The translations under genes and the position numbers were made by a program. From NCBI GenBank assembly GCA_036501185.1, contig DASYAU010000134.1:1-64000 (forward strand): a stretch of 64,000 nucleotides of DNA, given 5' to 3'. This DNA comes from Korobacter sp036501185. GTDB taxonomy: Bacteria > Acidobacteriota > Terriglobia > Terriglobales > Acidobacteriaceae. The notes beneath the pieces were generated by a model that did not search any database, was not told where the DNA came from, and saw only the letters and a program-made list of their open reading frames with translations. Positions 55,298-64,000 of this stretch are shown here, piece by piece (position 1 is the first letter of the stretch; every line of letters begins with the position of its first letter).

Positions 55298-56035
55298 ATG
55301 TCTCTTAGCAAGCGGGCAACCGCGGAATTCCTGGGAACTTTCTGGCTCGTCTTCGGTGGATGCGGGAGTGCCGTCCTTGCCGCCGCCTTTCCATCTCTCG
55401 GCATCGGGTTCGCCGGCGTCGCTCTTGCGTTCGGCCTCACCGTCCTCACAATGGCTTATGCCATTGGACACATCTCCGGGTGCCATCTCAATCCGGCCGT
55501 TTCCGTTGGCCTGGTTGCGGGCAAACGATTTCCAGCGTCGGAGCTGCTGCCCTACGTCGTCGCGCAGGTGCTCGGCGCGATCGCCGCGGCGGGCGTGCTC
55601 TACGTTATCGCCAGTGGACGGGCCGGCTTCGATCTCGGCGGAGGCTTTGCCTCCAACGGATACGGTGCGCATTCGCCGGGCGGATATTCGCTGCTCGCCT
55701 GCTTCGTTGCCGAGGCCGTGCTCACCATGTTCTTCCTGCTCGTGATTCTCGGCGCCACTGACAAGCGTGCCCCGCAAGGGTTTGCGCCCATCGCGATCGG
55801 GCTTTGCCTTACCCTGATTCACCTGGTTAGCATTCCAGTCACCAATACTTCGGTGAACCCTGCGCGCAGCACAGGTCCGGCGCTGTTCGTCGGGGGCTGG
55901 GCGTTGAGTCAGCTATGGCTGTTCTGGGTCGCACCCATCGTGGGTGGCGCAATTGGCGGCGTGATCTACTACACCGTATTTGAGGCGGAAGTGGCGGAAA
56001 CTCAGCCGGCCCTGAAAAAGGCGAAGACGGCTTAG
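55298..56035 (+). CDS. aqpZ: Aquaporin Z-type water channel
   Basis: A 245-residue MIP-family channel with six membrane helices. Both NPA boxes are present (HLNPAVSVG and VNPARSTGPA), with the aromatic/arginine filter Arg in the second. GGAGG is 6 nt upstream. The end overlaps the convergent mannosyltransferase by 4 nt. Confidence 0.96.
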   Translation: MSLSKRATAEFLGTFWLVFGGCGSAVLAAAFPSLGIGFAGVALAFGLTVLTMAYAIGHISGCHLNPAVSVGLVAGKRFPASELLPYVVAQVLGAIAAAGVLYVIASGRAGFDLGGGFASNGYGAHSPGGYSLLACFVAEAVLTMFFLLVILGATDKRAPQGFAPIAIGLCLTLIHLVSIPVTNTSVNPARSTGPALFVGGWALSQLWLFWVAPIVGGAIGGVIYYTVFEAEVAETQPALKKAKTA

Positions 56036-57264
56036 TTCCAGCAGCCGAACATGCAATCCCATGGCGCATCGAGGTGCGCCATGCGCGGATAGCAATACAA
56101 GAACACAACAAACGAAGCGATCGTCAGCACGAGCGCCGGCCGCATTCTCCAGATGCGGCGCGGCGCCGGATCGCTAAGCGCTACCGCCAGCATCGGTGCC
56201 AGGAACATCGCTGCTGAGAAATAGTAGTAGTAGTTCGGGACCTTCAGCGGCGTTACGACCCATTGCAGGAGGTTCGCTGCGTAGAGCCCGGCGACCATAG
56301 CTTCGGGTAGCGCGCGTCGTTTCGCGAACCGAGCCACGCAGATGACGACAGCCACCAGTCCACCCCACATCACCACCGGATTGCCGAGCAGGTACGAGAA
56401 TGCCCGCATGGGTTGGGTGCGCAGCGGCCACGTATACCACGGTGCAAATTGCGTCGGGTTTCCGTGAGCTGCCTTGGTCATCGAGATCATCGTCTTATGC
56501 AGCGAGATCAAGCCATCGAACGAGAATGTCGTCTGCATCGCATGGAACAGCGGTAAAAAAGTGACCAGGTAAACGACCGCCGGAACCGCTATCAGCCCCA
56601 AAAGAAGCGTCCGCAAACCAATCTCACGGACGCGCACATCGGACGTGAACCACAGCAGCATAGCGATGGCAACCACGACAGCCCAGCAATCCACTGCATT
56701 CCACTTGGTTGCACCCGCCAGTCCAAACAGCAGGCCGCAAGCGACTATCAAGCACCTGCGCTTCGTGATTCCCGTCTCCCGCTGGATTGCGGCGGTAAAT
56801 GCCAGCACCGCCCAGATGGCGAAGGCGAACATCAATCCGTCGAGCATTGCGGCCCGCGACATCACGTAGAGGAAGTTGTTGAACAGCGTCAGCAGGGCCG
56901 CCATCAGCGCTAATTCATAGTCAGACAATAGCGTCCAGGTCCACAGGAACATCGCGGACGCGGTGAAACTTCCTGCCAGTACGCTCGCCAGGCGCCACCC
57001 AAGAGGGTTGTCGCCGGCAATTCGCATGCCGGTGGCTATCAAATACATTCCCATCGGCGGGTGCTGGCGGCCAAATGCGATCGGTTCGGTATCCAGAGGA
57101 GCGAGGGTTCTGTGCAGATAGCTTCGAGCCAGATCGATGTAAATGCTCTCGTCGAAGATTGGGCCGTCAGGATGATGGACGCGGAACAGTAACAGCACGA
57201 GTGTGCAGAAGAACAGCACAGCGCCGGTGAGAATGATTTTGCTTTTGGCGGTCCGCTGCTCCAT
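56032..57264 (-). CDS. PMT/GT39-family mannosyltransferase-like membrane protein
   Basis: A 410-residue polytopic protein with about ten helices. The first outside loop carries the acidic pair FDESIYIDLARSY expected for GT-C enzymes, then RQHPPMGMYLI. GATKWNAVD in a later loop fits the dolichyl-phosphate-mannose-protein mannosyltransferase group. It should transfer a sugar from polyprenyl phosphate to protein or glycan outside. Confidence 0.9.
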   Translation of the reverse strand: MEQRTAKSKIILTGAVLFFCTLVLLLFRVHHPDGPIFDESIYIDLARSYLHRTLAPLDTEPIAFGRQHPPMGMYLIATGMRIAGDNPLGWRLASVLAGSFTASAMFLWTWTLLSDYELALMAALLTLFNNFLYVMSRAAMLDGLMFAFAIWAVLAFTAAIQRETGITKRRCLIVACGLLFGLAGATKWNAVDCWAVVVAIAMLLWFTSDVRVREIGLRTLLLGLIAVPAVVYLVTFLPLFHAMQTTFSFDGLISLHKTMISMTKAAHGNPTQFAPWYTWPLRTQPMRAFSYLLGNPVVMWGGLVAVVICVARFAKRRALPEAMVAGLYAANLLQWVVTPLKVPNYYYYFSAAMFLAPMLAVALSDPAPRRIWRMRPALVLTIASFVVFLYCYPRMAHLDAPWDCMFGCWN

Positions 57265-57271
57265 TCGCCGG

Positions 57272-57277
57272 ATTGTA
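57272..57277 (-). promoter_or_regulatory. TANNNT box 7 nt before mannosyltransferase start
   Basis: On the minus strand, TACAAT, 7 nt, ATG; no Shine-Dalgarno. Confidence 0.45.
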
Positions 57278-57366
57278 TTCGCTCGTCCAGTGCTTTCCTC
57301 GCAAAAGTAAAAGCCGGTGCAACGTATGCCAACGTTGCCCGGCCAATTACTGAGTTTGAAACGAGC

Positions 57367-58506
57367 TTACTTTGCTACCGTCGCTTCCGTGCGCGAACGT
57401 TCCAGCGCTTGTGCGAATACCTTCAGGAAGTTTTGCACGTTCTCATGCGTGGCCAGCGGTCCCATTACGCCGATGCGGAAGATCTTGCCCGCCAGCGGAC
57501 CGAAGCCGCCCATGATCTCAATGCCGTGCTCATCCATCAGGAGCTTGCGGACCTTGGCATCGTCCACGCCTTCCGGTACCACGGGCGTGTTGAGGTTCAC
57601 GATCCGGTGCCCGGACTTGACGTGCATCTTCATTCCGAGCTTTTCCACGCCCTTCACGAACTCGTGGTGCATCTCGAGGTGACGCGCCCACCGCTTCTCT
57701 GCACCCTCCTGCATGATCAGCGACAGAGCCTCGTGCAGCGCGTAGAACAACGTAGCCGAGGCGGTGTGGTGATAGCGGTGCGAGACGTTGTAGTAGTCAT
57801 TGAGAAGCTTGAGGTCGAAGTACCAGCTGCGGTTCGGCGACTTGCGCGCCTCGATGTGCTCGGCCGCGCGTGGCGAGACGGTGATCGGCGCCAGTCCAGG
57901 GACACAGCTCAGACCCTTCTGCGTGCAGCTATAAGCAATATCGATACCGGTTTCGTCCACCTTCACTGGCATGGCGCCCAATGACGTGACTACGTCGGCA
58001 ATCACCAACGCGCTGGCATCATGGGCGGCCTTGCAGATACCAGTTCCCTGCTGGAAAGCGCCGGTCGAGGTTTCTGCCTGCACAAACATCACGACTTGCG
58101 GTTTTTCGCGGTCGATGAAGTCTTTTGCTTCGGCGTCACTGAAGACTTCGCCCCAAGGCTTTTCCAGGCGCACGAGGTTGCCGCCCTGCCGCTTCGCCAT
58201 CTCCGTCATGCGGTCGCAGAAGAAGCCATTGGCGAAGACGCAGACCTTCGTTCCCTGTTCCACGAGACTTGAGATCGCCGTCTCCATGCCACCGCTGCCA
58301 GTGCCTGAGATCGCGAAGGTCTGCGGGTTCTTCGTCCCAAACACGGTGCGCAGCATCTCCTGTATGCCTTCGCTGGTCTTGAAGAAGTACGGGTCCACGT
58401 GGCTGACGATCGGCTGGCCCATTGCCGCATACACACTGGGCGCGACCTGGGTGGGCCCCGGTCCCCAGAGATAACGTTGTGGAGCATGAATCGAAATATT
58501 TGTCAC
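57367..58506 (-). CDS. Class V PLP aminotransferase (alanine-glyoxylate type)
   Basis: A 379-residue transaminase. It has YLWGPGPTQVAPSVY, PLP contacts SGTGSGGMETAISSL, Asp in IADVVTSLGAMPV and the Schiff-base Lys in SCTQKGLSCVPGLAP. The true start is GTG 58506 (AGGAG 7 nt upstream); a longer frame exists. It is a paralogue of the enzyme at 44.4 kb, and its proximity to panB may only be coincidental. Substrate unresolved. Confidence 0.93.
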   Translation of the reverse strand: MTNISIHAPQRYLWGPGPTQVAPSVYAAMGQPIVSHVDPYFFKTSEGIQEMLRTVFGTKNPQTFAISGTGSGGMETAISSLVEQGTKVCVFANGFFCDRMTEMAKRQGGNLVRLEKPWGEVFSDAEAKDFIDREKPQVVMFVQAETSTGAFQQGTGICKAAHDASALVIADVVTSLGAMPVKVDETGIDIAYSCTQKGLSCVPGLAPITVSPRAAEHIEARKSPNRSWYFDLKLLNDYYNVSHRYHHTASATLFYALHEALSLIMQEGAEKRWARHLEMHHEFVKGVEKLGMKMHVKSGHRIVNLNTPVVPEGVDDAKVRKLLMDEHGIEIMGGFGPLAGKIFRIGVMGPLATHENVQNFLKVFAQALERSRTEATVAK

Positions 58507-58591
58507 AAGCAGTCTCCTGCGCGCCGAGAAAGTCTCTTGGCGCAACCTTTTATCTTCTTCCTTTTTTTCACCGGTTGGCAAGGAGGCCGGG

Positions 58592-59479
58592 CTATTTCCT
58601 GACGGCGTGTTTGCGGTTGTTCACGATCTCCAGCGTGGTTTGCGCTTCCTTCGGGAGGTGATAGCTCTCGGCATCGTTCGGATAATTGTGCGTTTTCACG
58701 TCGTCGCGGAAGTTCTTTACCGCGTTCGTAATCAGCTCGGCCGCATCGCCATACCGACGGACGAACTTCGCCGGCGGCGAAAAGGTCAGGTTGAGGATGT
58801 CGTGGAAAACCAGCACCTGGCCGTCGCAATCCGGACCCGCACCAATTCCAATCGTGGGGGCTTCCACTTCATTGGTGATCATCGCCGCCACTTCGCGGGG
58901 AATGCCTTCCAGCACCAGCGCCACTACGCCGGCGTGGTCGAGTGCCGTGGCGTCGCGCATGAGCTGTTCGATGTCGCGCATGGACCTGCCCTGCACTTTG
59001 TACCCGCCCATGCGGTGAACAGATTGCGGAGTAAGCCCGATGTGGCCGACTACGGGAATCTCGGCGTCCTGTAACCGGTGGATCAGCGCTGCCCGGTTCT
59101 CGCCGCCTTCAAGCTTCACCGCCTCGGCGCCGGCTTCCTTCATGAAGCGCGACGCATTCCGCAAGGTATCTTTCAGGCCCACGTGGTAGGACGCGTACGG
59201 CATATCGGCTACCAGGAACGCATGCTTCACGGCGCGGCGCACGGCCTTGGTGTGGTGCAGCATTTCTTCCATGGTGACCGGAAGGGTGTTTTCGTAGCCG
59301 AGCATGGTCTGCGCCAGCGAGTCGCCGACGAGGATCATGTCGATGCCTGCTTCGTCGACAAGGCGCGCAGTAGCGTAGTCGTATGCAGTGAGGCAGGTAA
59401 TGGGTTCGTGCTTTGCTTTTTTGTCGAAGAGTGTGGAACTGGTGATCTTCGAGCGGAAGTCGCCCGTCGTAATGCTCAT
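58592..59479 (-). CDS. panB: 3-methyl-2-oxobutanoate hydroxymethyltransferase
   Basis: A 295-residue TIM-barrel enzyme making ketopantoate for pantothenate synthesis. Motifs are ITCLTAYDYATARL, VGDSLAQTMLGYENTLPVT (Mg Asp) and VKLEGGE, VPVVGHIGLTPQ. The start has GGAGG 6 nt upstream. PanC is not nearby. Confidence 0.97.
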   Translation of the reverse strand: MSITTGDFRSKITSSTLFDKKAKHEPITCLTAYDYATARLVDEAGIDMILVGDSLAQTMLGYENTLPVTMEEMLHHTKAVRRAVKHAFLVADMPYASYHVGLKDTLRNASRFMKEAGAEAVKLEGGENRAALIHRLQDAEIPVVGHIGLTPQSVHRMGGYKVQGRSMRDIEQLMRDATALDHAGVVALVLEGIPREVAAMITNEVEAPTIGIGAGPDCDGQVLVFHDILNLTFSPPAKFVRRYGDAAELITNAVKNFRDDVKTHNYPNDAESYHLPKEAQTTLEIVNNRKHAVRK

Positions 59480-59704
59480 GTTGCCTCCAGTGCAGTTCCG
59501 CAATCACGGATACCGCCTGATCCCCAGCGGACTTCGCCCGCCGGAGGCACGGCTTGCGGTTCCTCGTCCCCGGGAGGGGATTAGAACCGGCTTGATTGTA
59601 ACTCCGCGGAACCCCGCCGAACAATCGCCGTCCAAATTAAGATGGCGTCGTCCGTCGCCGGGATTCGGCAAAAAGCCTACATCCTCCTCGGGCAGGCCCA
59701 AATA

Positions 59705-62110
59705 CTACTTAATGGTGACATAGACGGTAGCTTTGGCCAGCGATCCATCCGTATTCACCGCCTGCGCGGTAAGCCGGTGCTTCCCCGAACTTACTTTGAG
59801 GGCAGCCACGATGACACCTCCCGAAACCTGGTCCTTCTTCACTCCATCCACATAAATCTGCATTTCTCGTATCTGGCTGCCCGTGGCCGCAGCGGAGAAT
59901 ACGACCGGAGAAATCACAGCGCTCCCGTTAAACGGCGTCACGATTCTGACCGCGGTGGCGTTGGCGGTTGCGCCAGCGGCATTGAACTTTGCTACGAACG
60001 CATTCGTGCTGTTCGAGTTCCCCTGATAGCTGGCTTCCACCGCGCCGGGCGTCGTCTTTAGGCCCGCACTGGTGCGTCCGGTGATGTAGAAGCCTCCGTC
60101 CGCATCAACGGCGATGGCATTGCCAATGTTTCCGGGGAAGTAGTTGTTGCTCGCGTCGCTCGCCCCGAAGTAGCTGGAGTAGATCAAAGCGCTGCCGGTG
60201 GCATTTAGCTTTGTGACTACCGCCTGGGTCATGCATGCGCCTGCACTCGTATGACACGTAGCCTGCTCGGCATTGCTCGTGGCCGGATACTTCGCTCCAT
60301 CGGAGTAGCCTGTGAGGTAGGCGTAGTGATTTTTGTCGACGGCAATTCCGTTGAATGAGACGTTCCCTGAGCTGTGAACGTACGTCGAGTACACCCAAGC
60401 CTTGCCCAATGGACTGACCTTGGAGACGAAGCCCTTGCTGTAGCCATTGCTCGTGGCGGTCGGCTCGTACGAACCTGAGGTTGTCGGGAAACTGCCGTCC
60501 GTGTTTCCAGTCACGTACGCGTAGCCGGAAGAATCTACCGCAATGGCGTTTGCCTGGTCTGCCTGCGAGCCGCCCAAAAAGGTGGAGTACAACAGTGCGC
60601 TGCCGGTCGCGTTCAGCTTGGTGACGAATGCATCTACCACGCCGCCGAACTTCGCCTGGGCTGCTCCGCTGGTCACCGGATAACGTGAGTCCTCCGTACT
60701 GCCGGTAATGAAGGCATCGCCCGAGGCATTCACCGCGATGCCCGCTCCGTAATCGCAACCATGCCCAACGTAGGTGGAGTACAGCAGCGTGGTTCCGGTG
60801 ACGTTCAACTTGGTCACGACTTGCGCCTGTCCTTCCGCGAACTGCTCGTAGGGACACGAATCCGTTCCCGCCGTCTTTTGGTAGGCACCGCTGGTCACCG
60901 GGAAGCCGCCTGCCGTGTTGGTGATGACATAGGCGTTACCAACGCTGTCGACGGCAATTCCCGTGGCTGACGAATCGTTGCTTCCGGTGAGGAGAGTCGA
61001 GTACAGCAAGTCCGAGCCGTCGGAGCTCAGCTTCGCCACGAACACGCTGTTGTTCAGCGTTGCCGGGTTGGGAGTGCGCTGGTAGGCATTGGCGGTAGTG
61101 GGAAACGACGATGTCCCATTCAACCCGGAGCCGGTTTGCCCGGTGACGTAAGCTTCGCCCGCGGAATCCACGGCAACGCCCCAGGCAATGTCCTGCCCTC
61201 CGCCACCCAAGTAAGTCGAGTAGACAAACGCCGTCCCATCTGGGTTCAGCTTCGCCACAAATGCGTCATCGTTCCCTTTCGTCGCGGGCTGTTCGGCATT
61301 GCCGGTGGTGGGAAAGTTCGTAGAGGCCGCCAATCCCGCAACGTAGGCGTTCCCTGCGGAATCGACCGCGATGGCGTTGCCTACATCGCCCATGTCGCCG
61401 CCGTTTCCGCCCAAGTACGTGGAGTAGAGCAGCACCGGATCGATCACGAGGTCTCGCGAGTGGTCGTAATCAGCGAGGCGGAACCGGATCTCCGATCCGC
61501 GGATCTCGTAGCTCGCACCCACCACGCGGCGCTGGCCAGCAATCTCCTGGTAGGCGACGGGCGCATGCCAATGAAGTTGGCGATTTCCCACGGTCAGTCT
61601 GAGCCCGCCATCGTCCGTCAGCTTCATCTCATCAGCTCCGATTGCCTGCAAACTGAGCTGCGAGGAACTGGCGCCGGGGCGCACGATGAAGTCATACTCC
61701 AACTCGCGATGGTTGCCGTAATACACCAGGTCCACACCCGGATATACGTCGCTCATACGCACTCGTGCATAGGTCGGGAGTTCGTGCAGCCAGCGTGCCT
61801 GGTCTGAGCCCTGGAAGTAATTCACTTTGCCCGGCAGCAGGTTCTCCGGAGAGACGTGTTGCGGTTGCTGGCCATTGGCAACGTGCAGCGTCAGCGTTTG
61901 CGAACCCAAGCGGAGCACGGCAGCGTCGGCTGTGAGTTCAAAGGCATAACCGTTGCCGTGCGCCACGTACTTAACGACCGGCGGAGCCTGGCCGCGGTTA
62001 GGTTCAAAACTGAGTGGGAGATCGCCGTAACTCTGCGCTACAAGGTTGGAAACGCAGAAAGAGGACAGTAATCCACAGACGAGGACCAGGAGGGGGGAAC
62101 GGCGCGACAT
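59705..62110 (-). CDS. Secreted SBBP-repeat beta-propeller protein
   Basis: An 801-residue exported protein with a signal peptide (SPLLVLVCGLLSSFCVSNLVA). The first 230 residues form a DUF7948-like module (PLSFEPNRGQAPPVVKYVAHG), then about seven SBBP repeats of 50-65 residues built on LLYSTYLGG...GIAVDSxGNAYVTGxT. The C-terminus is an Ig-like domain (about 700-801). These acidobacterial proteins probably sit on the cell surface; function unknown. Start at MSRRSP is preferred. Confidence 0.9.
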   Translation of the reverse strand: MSRRSPLLVLVCGLLSSFCVSNLVAQSYGDLPLSFEPNRGQAPPVVKYVAHGNGYAFELTADAAVLRLGSQTLTLHVANGQQPQHVSPENLLPGKVNYFQGSDQARWLHELPTYARVRMSDVYPGVDLVYYGNHRELEYDFIVRPGASSSQLSLQAIGADEMKLTDDGGLRLTVGNRQLHWHAPVAYQEIAGQRRVVGASYEIRGSEIRFRLADYDHSRDLVIDPVLLYSTYLGGNGGDMGDVGNAIAVDSAGNAYVAGLAASTNFPTTGNAEQPATKGNDDAFVAKLNPDGTAFVYSTYLGGGGQDIAWGVAVDSAGEAYVTGQTGSGLNGTSSFPTTANAYQRTPNPATLNNSVFVAKLSSDGSDLLYSTLLTGSNDSSATGIAVDSVGNAYVITNTAGGFPVTSGAYQKTAGTDSCPYEQFAEGQAQVVTKLNVTGTTLLYSTYVGHGCDYGAGIAVNASGDAFITGSTEDSRYPVTSGAAQAKFGGVVDAFVTKLNATGSALLYSTFLGGSQADQANAIAVDSSGYAYVTGNTDGSFPTTSGSYEPTATSNGYSKGFVSKVSPLGKAWVYSTYVHSSGNVSFNGIAVDKNHYAYLTGYSDGAKYPATSNAEQATCHTSAGACMTQAVVTKLNATGSALIYSSYFGASDASNNYFPGNIGNAIAVDADGGFYITGRTSAGLKTTPGAVEASYQGNSNSTNAFVAKFNAAGATANATAVRIVTPFNGSAVISPVVFSAAATGSQIREMQIYVDGVKKDQVSGGVIVAALKVSSGKHRLTAQAVNTDGSLAKATVYVTIK

Positions 62111-62300
62111 GGGGACCCTTTGAGACCAGACATCCACTTCTTCTCAGATGTCGGCTCGTTCTCTCACCGTTGCAATTCAGATTCCGCAGGAACTCAGGCC
62201 AAAACGTGGTATATCGCTCAGAACTCCCGCAGCTCCGCTCTCCGAAGTGGCACCCGGGGCCACACTCTAAGCAGGGTTTGTTCCTGAAAGCGAGGCGAGT

Positions 62301-62966
62301 TTAGCCGGCGTTCGCCGCGTCCTGGCCGAGCGGGAGGAAATACTGGGTCCCGCGGATGGGCTCTGAGACCCGACGAAGCAGCGCCTGGAGGTCTTCGCTG
62401 CGCTCTACGAAGTCGATGTCAGAAGTATTCACGATGAGCAGGTCAGAGGCGGTGTAGTGGAAGAAGAAGTGTTCGTAAGCCTCGTGGACGGCCTCGATGT
62501 AATCGTCACTGATCTTCACTTCGCCCGGCGCGTTCTTCTTCTTCAGGCGCTTCTTCAGCACCTCGGGGCTCGCCTGCAGATAGATCACCAGATCCGGCGC
62601 GGGAATCTGGTCGTGAAACATTTTGTAATAGCGGTCGTAAACTTCGAGCTCGATGTCATCCAGGTTGAGCGATGCGAAGATCTTGTCTTTCTCGAAAATG
62701 TAATCTGCGACCACTACTTTGTTCGGATTCCCGCCGAGTTCGAGCGTGCGTAGTTGTTCGTAGCGCTTGATGAGGAATGCCATTTGGGCCTGAAACGCGG
62801 CCCCGCGCTCGCCTTCGTAGAAAGATTTGAGGAAACGATTGTCTTCGGGCTCGGTGATGCGCTGGGCACGCAGAGTTTCAGCCACGACCTTGGCAAGCGT
62901 GCTCTTGCCGACGCGTATCGGGCCTTCAATGGCTATGTAACGGGGAGGTTCGAAAAGCTTCGCCAT
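62301..62966 (-). CDS. Deoxynucleoside kinase
   Basis: A 221-residue dNK-family kinase (deoxyadenosine/deoxyguanosine kinase group). P-loop GPIRVGKST, then FEKDKIFASLNL and the catalytic ERxR-like region APDLVIYLQASPEVLKKRLKKK are visible. It phosphorylates deoxynucleosides for salvage; specificity is uncertain. Confidence 0.92.
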   Translation of the reverse strand: MAKLFEPPRYIAIEGPIRVGKSTLAKVVAETLRAQRITEPEDNRFLKSFYEGERGAAFQAQMAFLIKRYEQLRTLELGGNPNKVVVADYIFEKDKIFASLNLDDIELEVYDRYYKMFHDQIPAPDLVIYLQASPEVLKKRLKKKNAPGEVKISDDYIEAVHEAYEHFFFHYTASDLLIVNTSDIDFVERSEDLQALLRRVSEPIRGTQYFLPLGQDAANAG

Positions 62967-63077
62967 GGGTCAAAAGTTTCAGCGGAACGTAGAGCGCAGA
63001 ATAAACCCGCAACGCCGAATCGGCAATTGCAGGTTTTGCTAACAGCGCGGAGTTTTCCTCAGGCCCGTGAACGCAGC

Positions 63078-63083
63078 TAAAAT
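63078..63083 (+). promoter_or_regulatory. TANNNT box 6 nt before deacetylase start
   Basis: TAAAAT, 6 nt, GTG 63090; no Shine-Dalgarno. Confidence 0.5.
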
Positions 63084-63089
63084 CAAGGC

Positions 63090-63800
63090 GTGCTTCTTCC
63101 CATCCTAGGCTTGGGCGCGGTCGCAGCGAGCGTTGCCGGATACCACACCATGGGTCCGACGTCGCAGCTTTACGGCCGGAACTTTACGGGGCTGGCGCGC
63201 GGCAGCAAAAAACTCGCGCTTACTTACGATGATGGACCCAACGATCCGTACACGGAAAGCCTGCTCGACGTGTTGGACCGGCACAACGTGAAAGCCACGT
63301 TCTTTTTGATTGGCCGTTATGTTCGCCAGCGCCCCGATCTCGTTCGGCGGCACGTCGTGCTCGGGCATGCGATCGGCAACCATACGTGGGACCATCCGAA
63401 CCTGGTCTTCTCCACGCCGCAGTCGCTGCGTTCGCAGTTGGAGCGGACTTCGAAACAGATCTTCGACGCTTGCGGCCAGAAGCCGACATTGTTTCGGCCG
63501 CCGTTTGGGGGGCGGCGTCCCGGCGTGCTGCAAGCTGCGCGCGCGATGGGGATGACACCCATCATGTGGAACGTGACCTGTTACGACTGGAACGCGAAGA
63601 GCCATGAGAACATCGAGCGCCACGCGGCCCGGCAGATCCGAGGTGGAGACGTGATCCTGCTTCACGACGGCGGCCATCTGGAGTTCGGGGCTGATCGCAG
63701 GCACACGGTGAAGGCGACGGAGAATTTGATTGTGAAGTATAAGAATGAAGGGTTCGAGTTCGTCACGATTCCCGAGATGCTTGCGGAGATAAAGCCATGA
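63090..63800 (+). CDS. NodB-type polysaccharide deacetylase
   Basis: A 236-residue carbohydrate esterase family 4 enzyme with a short N-terminal hydrophobic anchor. Motifs: TYDDGP (catalytic/metal Asp pair), HTWDHPN (HxxxH), RPPFGGRRP and LLHDGG. It removes N-acetyl groups from chitin-like or peptidoglycan glycans at the envelope. The GTG start is supported by the TANNNT box. It overlaps the next gene by 4 nt. Confidence 0.93.
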   Translation: MLLPILGLGAVAASVAGYHTMGPTSQLYGRNFTGLARGSKKLALTYDDGPNDPYTESLLDVLDRHNVKATFFLIGRYVRQRPDLVRRHVVLGHAIGNHTWDHPNLVFSTPQSLRSQLERTSKQIFDACGQKPTLFRPPFGGRRPGVLQAARAMGMTPIMWNVTCYDWNAKSHENIERHAARQIRGGDVILLHDGGHLEFGADRRHTVKATENLIVKYKNEGFEFVTIPEMLAEIKP

Positions 63801-64000
63801 TCCTTCCCCGCCACGCCGTCCTTCTCATCGTCGACGTCCAATCCGGTTTTGACAACGAAGCCCATTGGGGACCACGCAACAATCCCGGTGCGGAAGCCAA
63901 CATCGCCAGGATGCTCGGCGCCTTTCGCGAGGTGGGACGGCCGGTGATCTTTATCCAGCACATGTCGCAGGAGCCGAAGTCGCCGTTGCGCGCCAGTGAG
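63797..64000 (+). CDS. Isochorismatase-like cysteine hydrolase, N-terminal part
   Basis: The first 68 codons are present; the rest is cut by the window edge. The start MILPRHAVLLIVDVQSGFDN shows the family's first strand with the catalytic Asp (IVDVQ). The Lys and Cys of the triad are beyond the edge. The start overlaps the deacetylase stop (ATGA). Confidence 0.85.
   Translation, partial: MILPRHAVLLIVDVQSGFDNEAHWGPRNNPGAEANIARMLGAFREVGRPVIFIQHMSQEPKSPLRASE

Overview
This 64 kb window is GC-rich, gene-dense bacterial chromosome. It very probably comes from an acidobacterium of the Terriglobia/Koribacter type; this is an inference from gene-family content, not from a marker gene. The pointers are large secreted BNR and SBBP beta-propeller proteins, a GH57/DUF3536 enzyme, an LOG-family protein, a PMT-type mannosyltransferase, many secreted orphan proteins, and frequent GTG/TTG starts. 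There is no prophage, insertion sequence, CRISPR array, rRNA operon or replication origin. I read about 57 protein genes, four tRNAs, one probable large structured RNA and two frameshifted genes.

Layout. 1-1.4 kb: tRNA-Thr, tRNA-Tyr, tRNA-Gly, tRNA-Thr and tuf on the minus strand, in the classical proteobacterial order, with two small ORFs inserted. 1.7-5.9 kb: a membrane-anchored orphan, an ECF sigma/anti-sigma pair, and a divergent operon for a Tat-exported phosphoesterase, a cupredoxin and a DUF2231 membrane protein. The sigma gene and the divergent operon carry the same bipartite promoter motif. 5.9-12.8 kb: M23 peptidase, a frameshifted sortilin-like propeller protein, ThiL, a PLD-like nuclease and a secreted orphan. 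12.9-24.5 kb: carboxyltransferases (pccB-like, accD), cobO, SemiSWEET, LOG, DinB-like, HU, GH57, isocitrate lyase and a class II aldolase. 24.6-36.6 kb: thrS, mnmE, RNase H, a PAP2-like protein, phosphoesterase, amidohydrolase, YIP1, CBS protein, two separated oligopeptide-ABC ATPases and REP-like repeats. 36.6-37.55 kb: a 940 bp gene-free gap with a good sigma70 promoter and two tandem related RNA domains. 37.5-48.4 kb: propeller protein, esterase, a selenocysteine-containing SelD read through an in-frame UGA, zinc phospholipase C, YqeY, a frameshifted epimerase, a class V aminotransferase with serA, and a site-2 protease. 48.5-64 kb: rsmD, folC, plsC, an amidotransferase, SDR, aquaporin, mannosyltransferase, a second class V aminotransferase, panB, an SBBP protein, a deoxynucleoside kinase, a polysaccharide deacetylase and a truncated isochorismatase-like gene.

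Metabolic reading. Serine synthesis seems to pair SerA with a class V aminotransferase. Isocitrate lyase implies C2 assimilation. An AccB/PccB-type carboxylase plus cobalamin adenosyltransferase fits propionyl/methylmalonyl-CoA metabolism. SelD with Sec implies a working selenium pathway elsewhere in the genome.

Expression signals. At least 13 genes, on both strands, have a TANNNT box ending 5-7 nt before the start codon with no Shine-Dalgarno. This suggests that leaderless transcription is common here. The strongest candidates for something undescribed are the tandem structured RNA (36.92-37.44 kb) and the ECF-controlled divergent periplasmic module (2.7-5.9 kb).
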